Shown piece after piece: positions 26,390 to 35,690 of a DNA stretch of 64,000 nt. The stretch covers positions 1 to 64,000 of the forward strand of contig NZ_QIRF01000011.1 in assembly GCF_003332825.1 (NCBI RefSeq). The letters are read 5' to 3'. A program made the translations under genes and the position numbers. The notes under the pieces are model-generated. The model saw only the letters and a program-made list of their open reading frames with translations, searched no databases and had not been told where the DNA came from. The stretch comes from Dyella sp. C9 (GTDB lineage: Bacteria; Pseudomonadota; Gammaproteobacteria; Xanthomonadales; Rhodanobacteraceae). Position 1 is the first letter of the stretch, and every line of letters starts with the position of its first letter.

Positions 26390-27388
26390 CTATCCGGTGG
26401 GGACGGGAGCCACATGATGACGCCGCCGGCGCCGGAACCACCAGACCAGGCTGAATGTGATGGCCGCCAACAGCAGCACGGTGGCGATGCCGGCGATCTG
26501 CAGCATGCGCGTCTGGCTGTACATCACGTAGGCGCCGGATTGGCTGTAGATGCCGTTGAAGCCCGCAAGCATGGCCGGAAGCTGTTCGAGGTCGCTCTTG
26601 CCGAGCGGCAGGGCGCGTTCGTCGGGGTGGATGCTGGAGCCCAGTGGCTCGCTCTGGCCGTGGCGGTCCAGCTCGATGTGTCCGCCGAGTATGTAGCTCA
26701 GCGGCCGGTTGCGAACGAACTCGAGCAGGCGTTGCGCACTGGCCCGGTCGGCTGCTGCATCGTCGATGATCAGTCTGCCAGGAAGGAAGAAGTCACCGGT
26801 GAACAGCAAGCCGGTCGAGCGATCGTAGTAGGAGACATGCGACGGGTAGTGTCCGGGCGTGGGAACGACGTCCACCACACGGCCGCCCAGGTCGATCTCG
26901 GCGACGTCGTCGGGCCAGTGGCGGAAACCGAACGCGTCGATCACGTGGGGCAGATCGGTCGCCGTGACGCGCGTATCCGGCAGCGCGGCAAACTGTGCAT
27001 CGCCGGCGCGATGATCGAGATGGCCGTGGGTATGCACCACGAGCAGCGGCATGCGCCTGCCCTGCACCGAGGGCAGCAGTCCGGTGACGGTGGCGGCCAG
27101 TGGCACCTTGGCGGGGTCGGTCACGTCGCCGGTATCGATCAGCAGGGCGCGCGAGGAGCCGATCAGCAGGTAGACGAATGGCGCCTCGTAGGTCTGGCAC
27201 AGGCCTTCGCGCAGGATGAAGGTGTGGTCGTTGTAGCGGTGGACTTGCAGCGGGCGCGTCGGGTGGGCCTTGCAATCGGTGCTGCCTGGATCCCACTTAA
27301 CGTCCATCGAGCCGGGTGCCAGTTGCGCCCGCAGCGGCGGAGCCAGCCCGAAAAGCATCAGCCACAGCAGGATCAGGGGGATTCTCAT
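26390..27388 (-). CDS. Membrane-anchored periplasmic MBL-fold hydrolase
   Basis: This 332-residue protein has an N-terminal signal (IPLILLWLMLFGLAPPLRA), a metallo-beta-lactamase domain with HTHGHLDHRAGD (about residue 119), the histidine in TPGHYPSHVSYYD, the Asp in FTGDFF and a late GGHIELD, and a C-terminal membrane helix (IAGIATVLLLAAITFSLVWWF) followed by a basic tail. It should therefore face the periplasm while anchored in the inner membrane. The substrate is unknown; hydrolysis of a lactone, thioester or phosphoester are possibilities. Confidence 0.82.
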   Translation of the reverse strand: MRIPLILLWLMLFGLAPPLRAQLAPGSMDVKWDPGSTDCKAHPTRPLQVHRYNDHTFILREGLCQTYEAPFVYLLIGSSRALLIDTGDVTDPAKVPLAATVTGLLPSVQGRRMPLLVVHTHGHLDHRAGDAQFAALPDTRVTATDLPHVIDAFGFRHWPDDVAEIDLGGRVVDVVPTPGHYPSHVSYYDRSTGLLFTGDFFLPGRLIIDDAAADRASAQRLLEFVRNRPLSYILGGHIELDRHGQSEPLGSSIHPDERALPLGKSDLEQLPAMLAGFNGIYSQSGAYVMYSQTRMLQIAGIATVLLLAAITFSLVWWFRRRRRHHVAPVPTG

Positions 27389-27418
27389 GCTCGCCTCGCG
27401 GGTATCTCGGACGGGATG

Positions 27419-27440
27419 GCATGGCGCCGGGGCGCCATGC
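27419..27440 (-). terminator. Hairpin downstream of the phosphatase gene
   Basis: Perfect 9-base arms (GCATGGCGC and GCGCCATGC) enclose a 4-base loop. It lies about 70 bases past the stop of the histidine phosphatase gene and could end the FecI-R-receptor-phosphatase transcript. There is no clear U-tract. Confidence 0.5.
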
Positions 27441-27510
27441 GGTCTGGGTCATCCGATGCGAAGGTGCGGGGCTTGGTTTAAGCGGTCGGTCCGGCGATGG
27501 CCACCCCTGT

Positions 27511-28776
27511 TCAGGGTTGGTTGGGTGGCATGGCCGGCGTCGACGGGTCGACGAAGGCCCTGTCCATCCGTTGGCTCAGCCAATGCGCGACATCGGCCAG
27601 GGGGCAGGCATCGCGATCGGCGCAGGGTGGCAGGCGCAGGGTGTGTTGCACCAGGCTGTCGTCCGCGCGCAGGTCGGCCTGCCGCAATGCTTCCAGCGTT
27701 GGCATCCAGCTGCTGATGCGTACGGCATAACCCTGGCGCGTGCGGAGCAGGTCGAACACCAGGGCGCCGCCAGGTGGGTAGTCGTCCGGCTGGCGTGCAT
27801 CGTGCCAGTCGATATCGAGCAGGCCGCCCAGGTTGGCGAGATTGGTGTCGTGCGCCACCAGCAGCACCGCCCGCACCTTGCGTGGCACCAGTGGTGCAAC
27901 GTTGGGCGTAGCGCCGGCCGCCTGCTGCAGGGTGGCGAGAATGTGCGCCAGCAGGTTGGAGCCGGCCTGCGCGGCGGCCGGCATGCTTTTCTTGGCCAGC
28001 GCGAACTGCGCGTTGTGCAGGGTGATCAGGCGACCGATGGTGGCGTTGTCGCCTGCGCCCCAGGCCACCTGTGGTGGCGGAAAGCCCTGGGCGTATTCGA
28101 GCATCAGGTTCTCGCTGAGGCTGCCGGCCTGCTTGAGCGCCCTGGCGCGCGTGGCATCGTCGTCATGCGCCGGGTCGAGCAGCAGCTTTCGCTGGTGGGC
28201 CCGTGCATCGGCCATGCAGGCCTCGCCCTGGCAGCCGAGCAACAACGATTGCAGTTCGGTCAATGCGGCCGGCGGCCACTCGGTCGGGATGGGTGCCGCA
28301 CCGTCGTCATCCTTGCCGCCGTTCTTTTCGGCGAAATGAAACAGCGGGTTCGCCTGTGTCGGCTCCTGCGCGAGATAGCTGCCGGGGCAATCGGGTGACA
28401 GTCCGTGCAGCAGGGCGGCACCGCTGGCGCGATTGCGCGGCGTGCTGTCGGCGATCACCTCGATCTGGTCGCGCGTCTGGCAGCTCCCGGACCACAGGCC
28501 GTCGCGCGCGAACAATGCCCGGTAGCGCCGGCCGAGCGCGACCAGGCCCTGTTCCCCATGTTCGGTGAGCATGCCGGGCGCCACCGGCCATGCGACCCAC
28601 GGGCGATTTGCATAGGGGGCCAGCTCGGCCGGTGAACCGGTGGGCGAGCGCACGCCGTGGCGCAACACCACGATGCGCGCCACCGGCGTGTCGGCCGCCT
28701 GGGCGAAACCGGTCGCCGGCAGTAGCGTCAGACCAAGGCCAAGCAGCATGCCGAGACGGATCATGCGAGGCGGCAT
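27511..28776 (-). CDS. Periplasmic histidine acid phosphatase (phytase/glucose-1-phosphatase family)
   Basis: This 421-residue secreted enzyme has a signal peptide (LGMLLGLGLTLLPATGFAQA), the catalytic histidine motif RHGVRSP, and the proton-donor motif HDTNLANLGGLL, as in AppA and Agp. The substrate is probably phytate, another inositol phosphate or a sugar phosphate. Its ATG shares one base with the stop of the TonB-dependent receptor (TGATG), which implies translational coupling: the enzyme and the receptor are made together. The next start codon (MIRLGM) is an alternative. Confidence 0.9.
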   Translation of the reverse strand: MPPRMIRLGMLLGLGLTLLPATGFAQAADTPVARIVVLRHGVRSPTGSPAELAPYANRPWVAWPVAPGMLTEHGEQGLVALGRRYRALFARDGLWSGSCQTRDQIEVIADSTPRNRASGAALLHGLSPDCPGSYLAQEPTQANPLFHFAEKNGGKDDDGAAPIPTEWPPAALTELQSLLLGCQGEACMADARAHQRKLLLDPAHDDDATRARALKQAGSLSENLMLEYAQGFPPPQVAWGAGDNATIGRLITLHNAQFALAKKSMPAAAQAGSNLLAHILATLQQAAGATPNVAPLVPRKVRAVLLVAHDTNLANLGGLLDIDWHDARQPDDYPPGGALVFDLLRTRQGYAVRISSWMPTLEALRQADLRADDSLVQHTLRLPPCADRDACPLADVAHWLSQRMDRAFVDPSTPAMPPNQP

Positions 28777-31268
28777 CACAGCTTCACCGACAGGTCGAGG
28801 AACACGCCGCGCCCTGGCAGGCCGAAGAACAAGGGGGCGCCACTGACGGCCTGCGTGCCTGCGTAGCCGGTGATCTTGTGCACGTTGAACAGGTTGTTGA
28901 TGTCCATGCTCACCGAGTAGCCCTTGGCGCCCCAGGGGCCGTGGTCGGAGCGGTAGCCTAGGGCGGCGTCGGTACTGAAATAGCTGCCGATCGGCTGGCT
29001 GTTGGCGAACACGATGTTGCCGTTGGCACCGGTGGTGTTGTCCACGCCATATTGGCGACCGGCGAACTTGCCCATCAGCGAGCCGAAGTAGCCGAGCGGG
29101 CTGCTGTACAGCACGCCCAGCGCAGCCGTGACCCTGGGTGTGGCCGCGACGTGCACGTCGGAGTTCTTGTAGGTGGCGCGGTTGTAGCTGGCGTTGCCGT
29201 ACAGGCTCAACGTCTGCGTCAGTGCGTAGGTGGCCTCGGCTTCGGCGCCCTTGTAGATCGCGCCGCCAGCATTGATGTAGGCGTTCTCGTTGCCGTTGGA
29301 TGTGGCGACCTGGGTTTCCGCCAGGTAGTTGCTGAAGTTGATGTAATAGACGTCGGCGCCGAAGGTGAACTGGCGCGTGGCGTAGGCCGTGCCCAGCTGG
29401 TAGTTGGTGGTCTGCTCGGGCGACAAGGGCTTGGAGCCGTTCACCTCGATCACGTCGATCGGGGGTGCCAGAAAGCCCTTGGCCACCTGGGCATAGGCGC
29501 TCCATTGGTCGCTCAGCTTCTCATGCGCGCTCAGCGAGGGCAGGGTGGCATGGTAGGTTGCCTCGGCATACGAAGGCGTGGGTGGCGACACCTTGTTGAG
29601 CAGCGCGTTGAGCTGGCGAGTCACTTCGGAATAGCGCACGCCGGGGCTCAGCGTGAAGCTGTCGGTGATGTTCCAGTCGTACTGCACGTACGGCTGCACG
29701 GTGTCGGTGCGGTCATTGAACTGATAGTTGTAGAGCGGGCCGTACTTGGTGCCGCTCTGCTGGCCGGTGGTGAGGTCCAGCGGATACTGGTAACGCGCAT
29801 CGAGGTTGCGCTCCAGCCAAACGCCGGTCTGGAACTCACCGGGGCCGAGCTCTCGCGCCAGTCGCAGCACGTCGCCAAAAGCATGGAAGCCCGAGTCGGA
29901 CAGTTTGCCCGGCACGTCGGCGGCTACTTTCTTCAGCTTCTTGCCCTTGGCGTCGTAGAACGTCACCCCATTGTCCAGCGGATTGTTGTCGCTGGCATCG
30001 CTGGTCTTGCGCGCCCAGTGGTCGAAGGTATTGAGATAGACCTTGTTGTCCACGTCCCAGTCGCCCAGCTTGCTGGTCAGGCCCAGGTAAGTGAAGCTCG
30101 AATAGTAGGCTGCGTTGTTGTAGCCCTTGTAGGACTGCAGGTCCGGGTTGTCGGTAAGCCCGTAGCGCCAGCCGTACTCGGCGATCTCCTGCTTGGTGGC
30201 GCCCTGCACGGTGTTCTGGTGTTCGCGGTTGTAGCTGGTGACGAAGGTCAGTTCGGTCGCCTCGCCGAGCTGGGTGATGGTCTTGATGAAAACGTGCTCG
30301 CGGCGATCATCGGTGCCCTTGAGGTAAGTGTCGCTGGACTCCTTGGAGATGTCCGCGAACAGACGCGTGTGCTCGCCGATTTGCTCGTCCGCACTGACGC
30401 CGCCTGCGCGCGTATTCCAGCTGCCAATGGTGAAGTAGGGCGTGATGCCTGGCGTGTCGCTGGGTTCGCGCGAGCGCAGCGCCACGGTGCCGCCGAAGGT
30501 CGCGTTGCCGATGGTGGCTCCGCCGCCCGGGCCGCGGTCGATTTCAGCCTGGCCCAGTACGTGGTTGTTGAAGTAAGCGGATGTGGTGTGGTGCAGGTCG
30601 CTGGCATCACCGAACGGGATGCCGTCGAAGGTGATGTTGAATTGCCCATCCTGGAAGCCGCGGATGCTGATGCCCTCGTTCTTGCCCAGGCCGGGACCCT
30701 CCGGCGAGGTGACGGTGACGCTCGGGGCGTACTTGATGATGTCGTCGAAATTGGCGTTGAAGCGCAGGCCGTCGCGAATGAAGCGTTCGTCGATCACTGA
30801 GGTCGGCTGCACTGCATCGAGGGGAGCCGCGCTGGGTGCCAGCGTATCCACCGCATTGGCGTGCACGCTGATGGGCGCCAGGTCACGGGTGCCGTCATTC
30901 GTGCTGATCGGCGGCAGGCCGCGCGACGCCGTCGCGTCCGCGGCCGCCGCGTTTCCCGTGGCGGCCTCGCGCACGATGGTGACCGTGGTCGGGGTGACGA
31001 AGCGGTAGCCCAGGCCGGTGCCCTTCAGCAGCTGTGCCAGCTGCTGCCTGGCATCCAGTCCGGCGGCGGTGCCGCTGCTACGCAGGCTGTCGGCGATGTC
31101 GGCGCCGTAGACGATCTGCAGCCCGCTGCTGCGCGAGAACTGGTCGAGCGCCTGAGTCAGCGGCATCGGCGCGATGGCCGGGGCGGGCGAAGTGCCCTGG
31201 GCTGCCAGGAGGGGCGAGAGGGTGCTGCCGAGCAGCAGCGCGATCTGGAGGGGAAGCAGTTTCCGCAT
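28776..31268 (-). CDS. TonB-dependent receptor with a signalling (STN) domain, FecA type
   Basis: This 830-residue receptor carries a signal peptide, then an STN domain at about residues 30-105 (MPLTQALDQFSRSSGLQIVY to GTGLGYRFV), which in FecA-type transducers contacts FecR, then a plug (RFNANFDDIIKYAPSVTV) and a barrel ending GVFLDLSVKL. The STN domain plus the FecI/FecR genes directly upstream show ligand-induced signalling. The coupled phosphatase suggests a phosphorylated ligand, for example inositol phosphate or its iron complex. ATG at 31268 is chosen because it gives a clean signal peptide; its ribosome site is weak. Confidence 0.92.
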   Translation of the reverse strand: MRKLLPLQIALLLGSTLSPLLAAQGTSPAPAIAPMPLTQALDQFSRSSGLQIVYGADIADSLRSSGTAAGLDARQQLAQLLKGTGLGYRFVTPTTVTIVREAATGNAAAADATASRGLPPISTNDGTRDLAPISVHANAVDTLAPSAAPLDAVQPTSVIDERFIRDGLRFNANFDDIIKYAPSVTVTSPEGPGLGKNEGISIRGFQDGQFNITFDGIPFGDASDLHHTTSAYFNNHVLGQAEIDRGPGGGATIGNATFGGTVALRSREPSDTPGITPYFTIGSWNTRAGGVSADEQIGEHTRLFADISKESSDTYLKGTDDRREHVFIKTITQLGEATELTFVTSYNREHQNTVQGATKQEIAEYGWRYGLTDNPDLQSYKGYNNAAYYSSFTYLGLTSKLGDWDVDNKVYLNTFDHWARKTSDASDNNPLDNGVTFYDAKGKKLKKVAADVPGKLSDSGFHAFGDVLRLARELGPGEFQTGVWLERNLDARYQYPLDLTTGQQSGTKYGPLYNYQFNDRTDTVQPYVQYDWNITDSFTLSPGVRYSEVTRQLNALLNKVSPPTPSYAEATYHATLPSLSAHEKLSDQWSAYAQVAKGFLAPPIDVIEVNGSKPLSPEQTTNYQLGTAYATRQFTFGADVYYINFSNYLAETQVATSNGNENAYINAGGAIYKGAEAEATYALTQTLSLYGNASYNRATYKNSDVHVAATPRVTAALGVLYSSPLGYFGSLMGKFAGRQYGVDNTTGANGNIVFANSQPIGSYFSTDAALGYRSDHGPWGAKGYSVSMDINNLFNVHKITGYAGTQAVSGAPLFFGLPGRGVFLDLSVKL

Positions 31269-31390
31269 GGTGCATCTGGCCTTCGATAGAGGATGGTCGG
31301 ACGGCGACAGCAATCGCTTGTCGCCGTGGCATGACCCTCTACGAGTGCGCGGCGCCTGCGGCGGGTACCGCTTTCTTCGTGAATTTTTTC

Positions 31391-32479
31391 TTACAGCCGG
31401 GCCGAGTGCGTGGCCGTGTGCGTGGCGTCGACCACGCGAATGTCGTCGTTGCCCCGGATCACCTGCACGTTGGGCAGCGTGCGCAGGTAGGCGATGAACG
31501 CCTCCATGTCGCGCGAATGAAAGCGGCCGGAGATGCGCGTGGCGCCGATGCGGGCATCCTCGATGCGCAGCGGGTAGCTGCTGTAGGCATTGAAGCGCCG
31601 TGCCACCTCGGCCACGCTGGCGCGCTCGAAGCGGATGTCGGCAGGCAGCCATGCGGTGCTGCCGGCCAGGTCGGCCTTGGGGTCGACCAGATCCAGCGAA
31701 CCGTCGCGGTGCGTGATCGCCTGTTGACCCGCGGTGAGGTCGGCCAGCAGCAGGGGTAGGGTGTCGTTCGCCTGGCTCAGCTGGACGCGTCCACTGATGA
31801 CGGTGACACGTGCGCCGTCGTCGTCGCCGCGATGGACGTCGAACACCGTGCCGATGTCGCGCAGCTCATTGGCCCCTGCACGCACGAGCAACGGGCGCGC
31901 GGGGTCGTGGCCGGCATCGAACAGCGCGCCGCCTTGCAGGACATCGATCCTGCGGTTGCGGTTGTCGAAGCTCACCGCCACCAGGCTGCCGCGATCCAGC
32001 TGTACCTCGGTCCCGTCGGGCAGGGATACGGCGCGCAGCGCGTCCGGTGATGTCGCGTAGATATCCCATGCATGCAGCGGTGCGCCGACTTGGGCGCTGG
32101 CGCCGAGCAGCAGTACCACCGCGGCCGCGGCGGCCTGGGCGAGCACTGCGCGCCACGGACGGCGGAGTGGCTCGATGGGCGTGGAGCGGGGCTCCTGGCC
32201 GCGGTGCAGTTCAATGACCGGGCTTTCGCGCACGGCCAGTTCGCAAAGCTGGTCGCCGCTCAGGGGGTCCAGGGCGCTGGCGGCGGCAAGGTCCCCGTGC
32301 AAGCGGGCGATGGCGAGATATTCAGTGACGTGCAGAGGTGATTGGCGCAGCCACGCCAGGAACTGTTCCTGCTGCCCCGGGTCGAGGCCGTCGTGCTGGT
32401 CGAGATACCAGGTGGCAGCCTGTTCGGTGGCGCGGCGCTGGCGCTCGGCGGCTTCGCGGTGGCGGGCGAACTCAGTCAT
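31391..32479 (-). CDS. FecR-type anti-sigma factor / signal transducer
   Basis: This 362-residue protein has the FecR plan: a cytoplasmic N-terminal domain (WYLDQHDGLDPGQQEQFLAWL) that binds the sigma factor, a membrane helix near residues 112-135 (QAAAAAVVLLLGASAQVG), and a periplasmic FecR domain (RAVSLPDGTEVQLDRGS, VLQGGALFDAGHD, IGTVFDV, ISGRVQLSQ), plus a C-terminal STN-like segment. Its start overlaps the sigma factor gene by eight bases. It should relay receptor occupancy to the sigma factor. Confidence 0.92.
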   Translation of the reverse strand: MTEFARHREAAERQRRATEQAATWYLDQHDGLDPGQQEQFLAWLRQSPLHVTEYLAIARLHGDLAAASALDPLSGDQLCELAVRESPVIELHRGQEPRSTPIEPLRRPWRAVLAQAAAAAVVLLLGASAQVGAPLHAWDIYATSPDALRAVSLPDGTEVQLDRGSLVAVSFDNRNRRIDVLQGGALFDAGHDPARPLLVRAGANELRDIGTVFDVHRGDDDGARVTVISGRVQLSQANDTLPLLLADLTAGQQAITHRDGSLDLVDPKADLAGSTAWLPADIRFERASVAEVARRFNAYSSYPLRIEDARIGATRISGRFHSRDMEAFIAYLRTLPNVQVIRGNDDIRVVDATHTATHSARL

Positions 32480-33002
32480 AGCGGGCCATCCCGCTGCGGC
32501 AGGCTGCCAGGGCTTTGACGATGTACTTCTTGACCATGTGGGTGGATATGTCGAGCCGTTCGCCGATTTCGCGATAACCGAGTTCGTCGCGGTAATGCAT
32601 CACCAGGACCGCTCGGCATTTGGGCGTCAGTCGCCCGATGATCTCTGCCAGGCGCTGCCGGCGCAGATTGCGATCGACGCCCGCCGCTGCATCGCAGGGC
32701 GTGGCCAGTCGCTCGATCACTTCCTCCAGCTCGTCGCTGCCCAGCGGATGGCGCTGCCGTCGCGCGGCATGCTCCTTCAGCAGGTTGGCCGCCACGGTGA
32801 ACAGGTAGGCCTCGGGGTTCTGGATCGCCTCGCCACTGCCGCGGTCGGTGCGCAACAGGCGCAAATACAGCTCTTGCACGAGATCCTGCGCGTCCCAGGC
32901 GTGGGCCGTGCGCCGGAGGAAATAGCGGTTGAGCGTGTCGTGCTGTTCATGGAACAGCCGCGCCAGCCCCGAGGTGGAATCGACGGTCACGTGCACTCGC
33001 AT
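32472..33002 (-). CDS. ECF RNA polymerase sigma factor, FecI-like
   Basis: This 176-residue ECF sigma factor has region 2 (ARLFHEQHDTLNRYFLRRT to DAQDLVQELYLRLLRT, with the -10 recognition segment AYLFTVAANLL) and region 4 (RLTPKCRAVLVMHYRDELGYREIGERLDISTHMVKKY), the latter very FecI-like. It presumably drives the receptor-phosphatase genes on signal. It is the first gene of the operon; the 81-base gap to the upstream kinase gene should contain its promoter. Confidence 0.94.
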   Translation of the reverse strand: MRVHVTVDSTSGLARLFHEQHDTLNRYFLRRTAHAWDAQDLVQELYLRLLRTDRGSGEAIQNPEAYLFTVAANLLKEHAARRQRHPLGSDELEEVIERLATPCDAAAGVDRNLRRQRLAEIIGRLTPKCRAVLVMHYRDELGYREIGERLDISTHMVKKYIVKALAACRSGMARYD

Positions 33003-33083
33003 CGCCGTCGACGTGGGTCGTCGGCAGGATGTCCAGGGCCTTCCGAAGCTAGCGGCGTTTTGTGACGGTTGTGTGAAGGCGGC

Positions 33084-34709
33084 TTAGCGAATCGCGGTGC
33101 CGCCCGGAGTTCCGCCAGCGGCGCGCAGCGAATCATGCAGCAGCAGGGTGACGACAAGCGTTCCCTCGTGCTCGCGCAGGTGCAGCTGGCCGCCATAGAT
33201 CTGCGCGCGATCGCGAATGGAGGCGATGCCCAGGCCGCTGGCTCCAAGCAGGCTCATGGCCTGCCGCCACGGCTCAGGCGCGAGGTCGGGTCCCGCAGGG
33301 GCGGTGGCATGCATCCCGCTGAGGCGCATCACGACCCAGCGCTTCCCCCGGGTATGACCGCCCCTGAGTTGCAGTTGGACGTGTTGCATCGGACCCTGCG
33401 ACAGGACGTGTACCAGCGCCTCGCAGGCCAGGCGATACAGCGCCATATGTACATCGGGCGCGAGCTGGCTCAGTCCGCGCCCGGTGAGTTCGCACTGGTA
33501 GCTGGCGCCGCTGGCGTGGATGGCCTGCGCGAAGGGGCCGTCGCGAAGCGTGGCCGGCACGCCGCGCTCACGCCAGCCGCGTGGATACAGTGCATTGGCG
33601 AGTCGGTGCATTTCATGTTGCGCCATGGCCGCCTGGTGCTTGTAAGTGCGCTCTTCGCTCGGGGGGAGTGCGTGGCGCAGGCGCTCGAGCAGGCGCTGAT
33701 GGTTGTCAAGGATGCTGCGGCCGATGCGTTCGAGTGCGTCGGCCGCCTGGCGCAGGCGCAGCTCCTCCAGGTACATGCCCTGCTGCGCCAATTGAAAGCC
33801 GCGCAACGTGTCGGAGTGATCGGCCTGGGTCGAGTGGTCCTGGTGGGCTATGCGCGAACCGAGCAGCAGCAGGGTGCTGGCGGCAAAGGCGATCAGCGCT
33901 TGTGCCTGGATGACGCCGGGGTCCTGCAGGACCGATGAAGTGAAGGTTACGGCCAGGCTGGCCAGGCTGCCGCCGATGGCGGCGCCTGGCCAACCGTGGC
34001 GTGAGGTCAGCCATACGACGGGCAGGAACATGGCTATGCGAAACACCTGCATGCCATCGCCCTGACTACTGAATGCCAGGCTCAGCAGCACGAGCAGCGG
34101 CACGAGGCCGCCGATGACGCAGTCCCGCAGCAGTCCGCTGTTCCATGCGGGTGCGCTGGGTGGCTTCAACAGCCACAGATAGGCCGCCATCACTGTCGGA
34201 ACCACTGTGAGTGCACCGAGGTAATCGCCAAGAACGAAGCCAAGCAGGATGCGCATATCGATGGCCGTCGCCATGCCTATCGATGGTGTTTGCGCGGAGG
34301 TCAGCACGATGGCGTCGTCCAGCGACATCAGTAAGGCGCCGGCCAGCATCAAGCCCAATAGCGACGGCATGTCGAGTCTGCCGTCACTGCGAAACAGGCG
34401 GCCATGGCGCCGCGCGAGGGCGACCAGGATTGCCAGGGGTGCCATCGGTGGCATGGTTGACGCGAGCGCCCAGCGCCATCCGAAGGTGTCGGCGTTGCTC
34501 CATGCATAGCCGGCGAGTGGCAGGCTTTCGCCCAGGATCAGCGCAGGCCAGTACCGGTAAGGTGCAAGCAGCAGGCAGGCCATGCGCAGTCCAGCGGCAA
34601 GGCTCAAGTGGGAGGAGGGCATTCCGCGCAGCATGGCGTTGGCGATCGCGTAGGACATGCAGGCAAAAAGATGGCGGCCCCAATGGCGATGCCAGGTCGC
34701 TTTCTCCAT
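33084..34709 (-). CDS. MASE1 sensor histidine kinase-like protein with a degenerate ATP site
   Basis: This 541-residue protein has an N-terminal MASE1-like membrane domain of about eight helices (GLRMACLLLAPYRYWPALILG, LGFVLGDYLGALTVVPTVMAA), a coiled linker and a C-terminal HATPase region. The G-box is present (GASGLGIASIRDRAQIYGGQL), but the N-box reads ACEALVHVLSQ, where the usual metal/ATP-binding Asn is a His. The dimerisation/phosphoacceptor helix (MAQHEMHRLANALYPRGW) is LytS/NarX-like. It may be a dead or scaffold kinase. No response regulator gene is nearby. I chose the ATG preceded by GGGGAAG. Confidence 0.75.
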   Translation of the reverse strand: MEKATWHRHWGRHLFACMSYAIANAMLRGMPSSHLSLAAGLRMACLLLAPYRYWPALILGESLPLAGYAWSNADTFGWRWALASTMPPMAPLAILVALARRHGRLFRSDGRLDMPSLLGLMLAGALLMSLDDAIVLTSAQTPSIGMATAIDMRILLGFVLGDYLGALTVVPTVMAAYLWLLKPPSAPAWNSGLLRDCVIGGLVPLLVLLSLAFSSQGDGMQVFRIAMFLPVVWLTSRHGWPGAAIGGSLASLAVTFTSSVLQDPGVIQAQALIAFAASTLLLLGSRIAHQDHSTQADHSDTLRGFQLAQQGMYLEELRLRQAADALERIGRSILDNHQRLLERLRHALPPSEERTYKHQAAMAQHEMHRLANALYPRGWRERGVPATLRDGPFAQAIHASGASYQCELTGRGLSQLAPDVHMALYRLACEALVHVLSQGPMQHVQLQLRGGHTRGKRWVVMRLSGMHATAPAGPDLAPEPWRQAMSLLGASGLGIASIRDRAQIYGGQLHLREHEGTLVVTLLLHDSLRAAGGTPGGTAIR

Positions 34710-34956
34710 CGTGTTTCTTCCCCCATCGGTTGCGCGGTTTCGTGGCTGTGTGGCCGCGGGAACCATGGGCGACCGGCATCGGGTCGCGCTCGTGTGTGGC
34801 ATGCCATTCATGCCTTCGATCATCCGGATCGCTCGGCGTGGGCTACATTTTCTTATCGAGCCGGGATGTCCGGCCCGTGTCAATCGTAACGGCTGGCGCT
34901 TGCCGGGTGGGTGGTGACCCTCGCGTGGGGCCGCGTTGCGAAGGAGTGCGGTTGTT

Positions 34957-35364
34957 TCACGCTGCCTGTGCGCGATCGCTGCTGATCTCCACGCCCTCGC
35001 GCATGGCGCGGGTTACCGGCGTGTTGGCCACCACCTCCAGCAATCGATGCCATTGCTCTTCGCTCAAGGGTTGGTCGGAGTACAGCGTGCGATGCACGTG
35101 CAACCTGTCGTTTTCGTCGCGCGTCAATTCGAGTTCGGCACGGAACTCGCCCAGGTTCCAGCCCTTGTGCTGCGCATACATGCGAAGCGTGATCGCGGTG
35201 CAGGCGGCGAGCGAGGCCAGGTAATAGTCGAATGGCGCCGGAGCCGCGCCCTGGCCGCCGAGCTTGACGGGTTCGTCGGTATCCAGGGCGTAATGGCCGG
35301 CCTGGATGTGGTGCAGGTAATTGCTGTCGGTCGAGACGACGGCGGCGGATGCGATGCGTGGCAT
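34957..35364 (-). CDS. OsmC family protein
   Basis: This is a 134-residue OsmC/YhfA-like protein; the family reduces organic hydroperoxides through two cysteines. Here only the first Cys is present (LASLAACTAITLRMYA); the second, normally in a Cys-Pro pair, is Thr in NTPVTRAMREG. Thiol-peroxidase activity is therefore doubtful, or needs another thiol. Start MPRIASAAV is preferred, with GAGGGAA upstream. It is divergent from the efflux lipoprotein gene. Confidence 0.85.
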   Translation of the reverse strand: MPRIASAAVVSTDSNYLHHIQAGHYALDTDEPVKLGGQGAAPAPFDYYLASLAACTAITLRMYAQHKGWNLGEFRAELELTRDENDRLHVHRTLYSDQPLSEEQWHRLLEVVANTPVTRAMREGVEISSDRAQAA

Positions 35365-35690
35365 GGGCGTTCCCTCGAATGGCAAGCATGGGGTTGCAGC
35401 CTAGAGGGCGTTGTCCCGATCGCCAAGCCCACCCCGGTCAATCGGCCCGGTTGCAATTGGACAAAGGTAGAGGGTGTGTAGGCCCATTGTCGCCGTGCTG
35501 CGCGATGCGTCTCAGGCGATGGAGCGATATAATTGGTCTCCGTGCACACTCCCCGTTTCATGCCTGGCTGCCCAAGGCCCGGCGACGCCACTCTCCGCCC
35601 GTCTTGCGCGCCTGTCGGCAGCGCACACCGGGGTGGCAAGCCTCGCTGCCTGCTCACGCCGGCCCGCCTTCCATTCGGATGATCCCCATC
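35365..35690. other. Intergenic region with a promoter-like element
   Basis: A 326-base gap separates OsmC from the divergent efflux gene. It holds a perfect TATAAT but no good -35. No open frame looks coding. Confidence 0.4.
35528..35533 (+). promoter_or_regulatory. Perfect -10 hexamer upstream of the efflux lipoprotein gene
   Basis: TATAAT stands out in a GC-rich background, about 158 bases before the gene start. The hexamer 17 bases upstream (ATGCGT) is not a -35 element, so either an activator is needed or this is chance. Confidence 0.35.
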
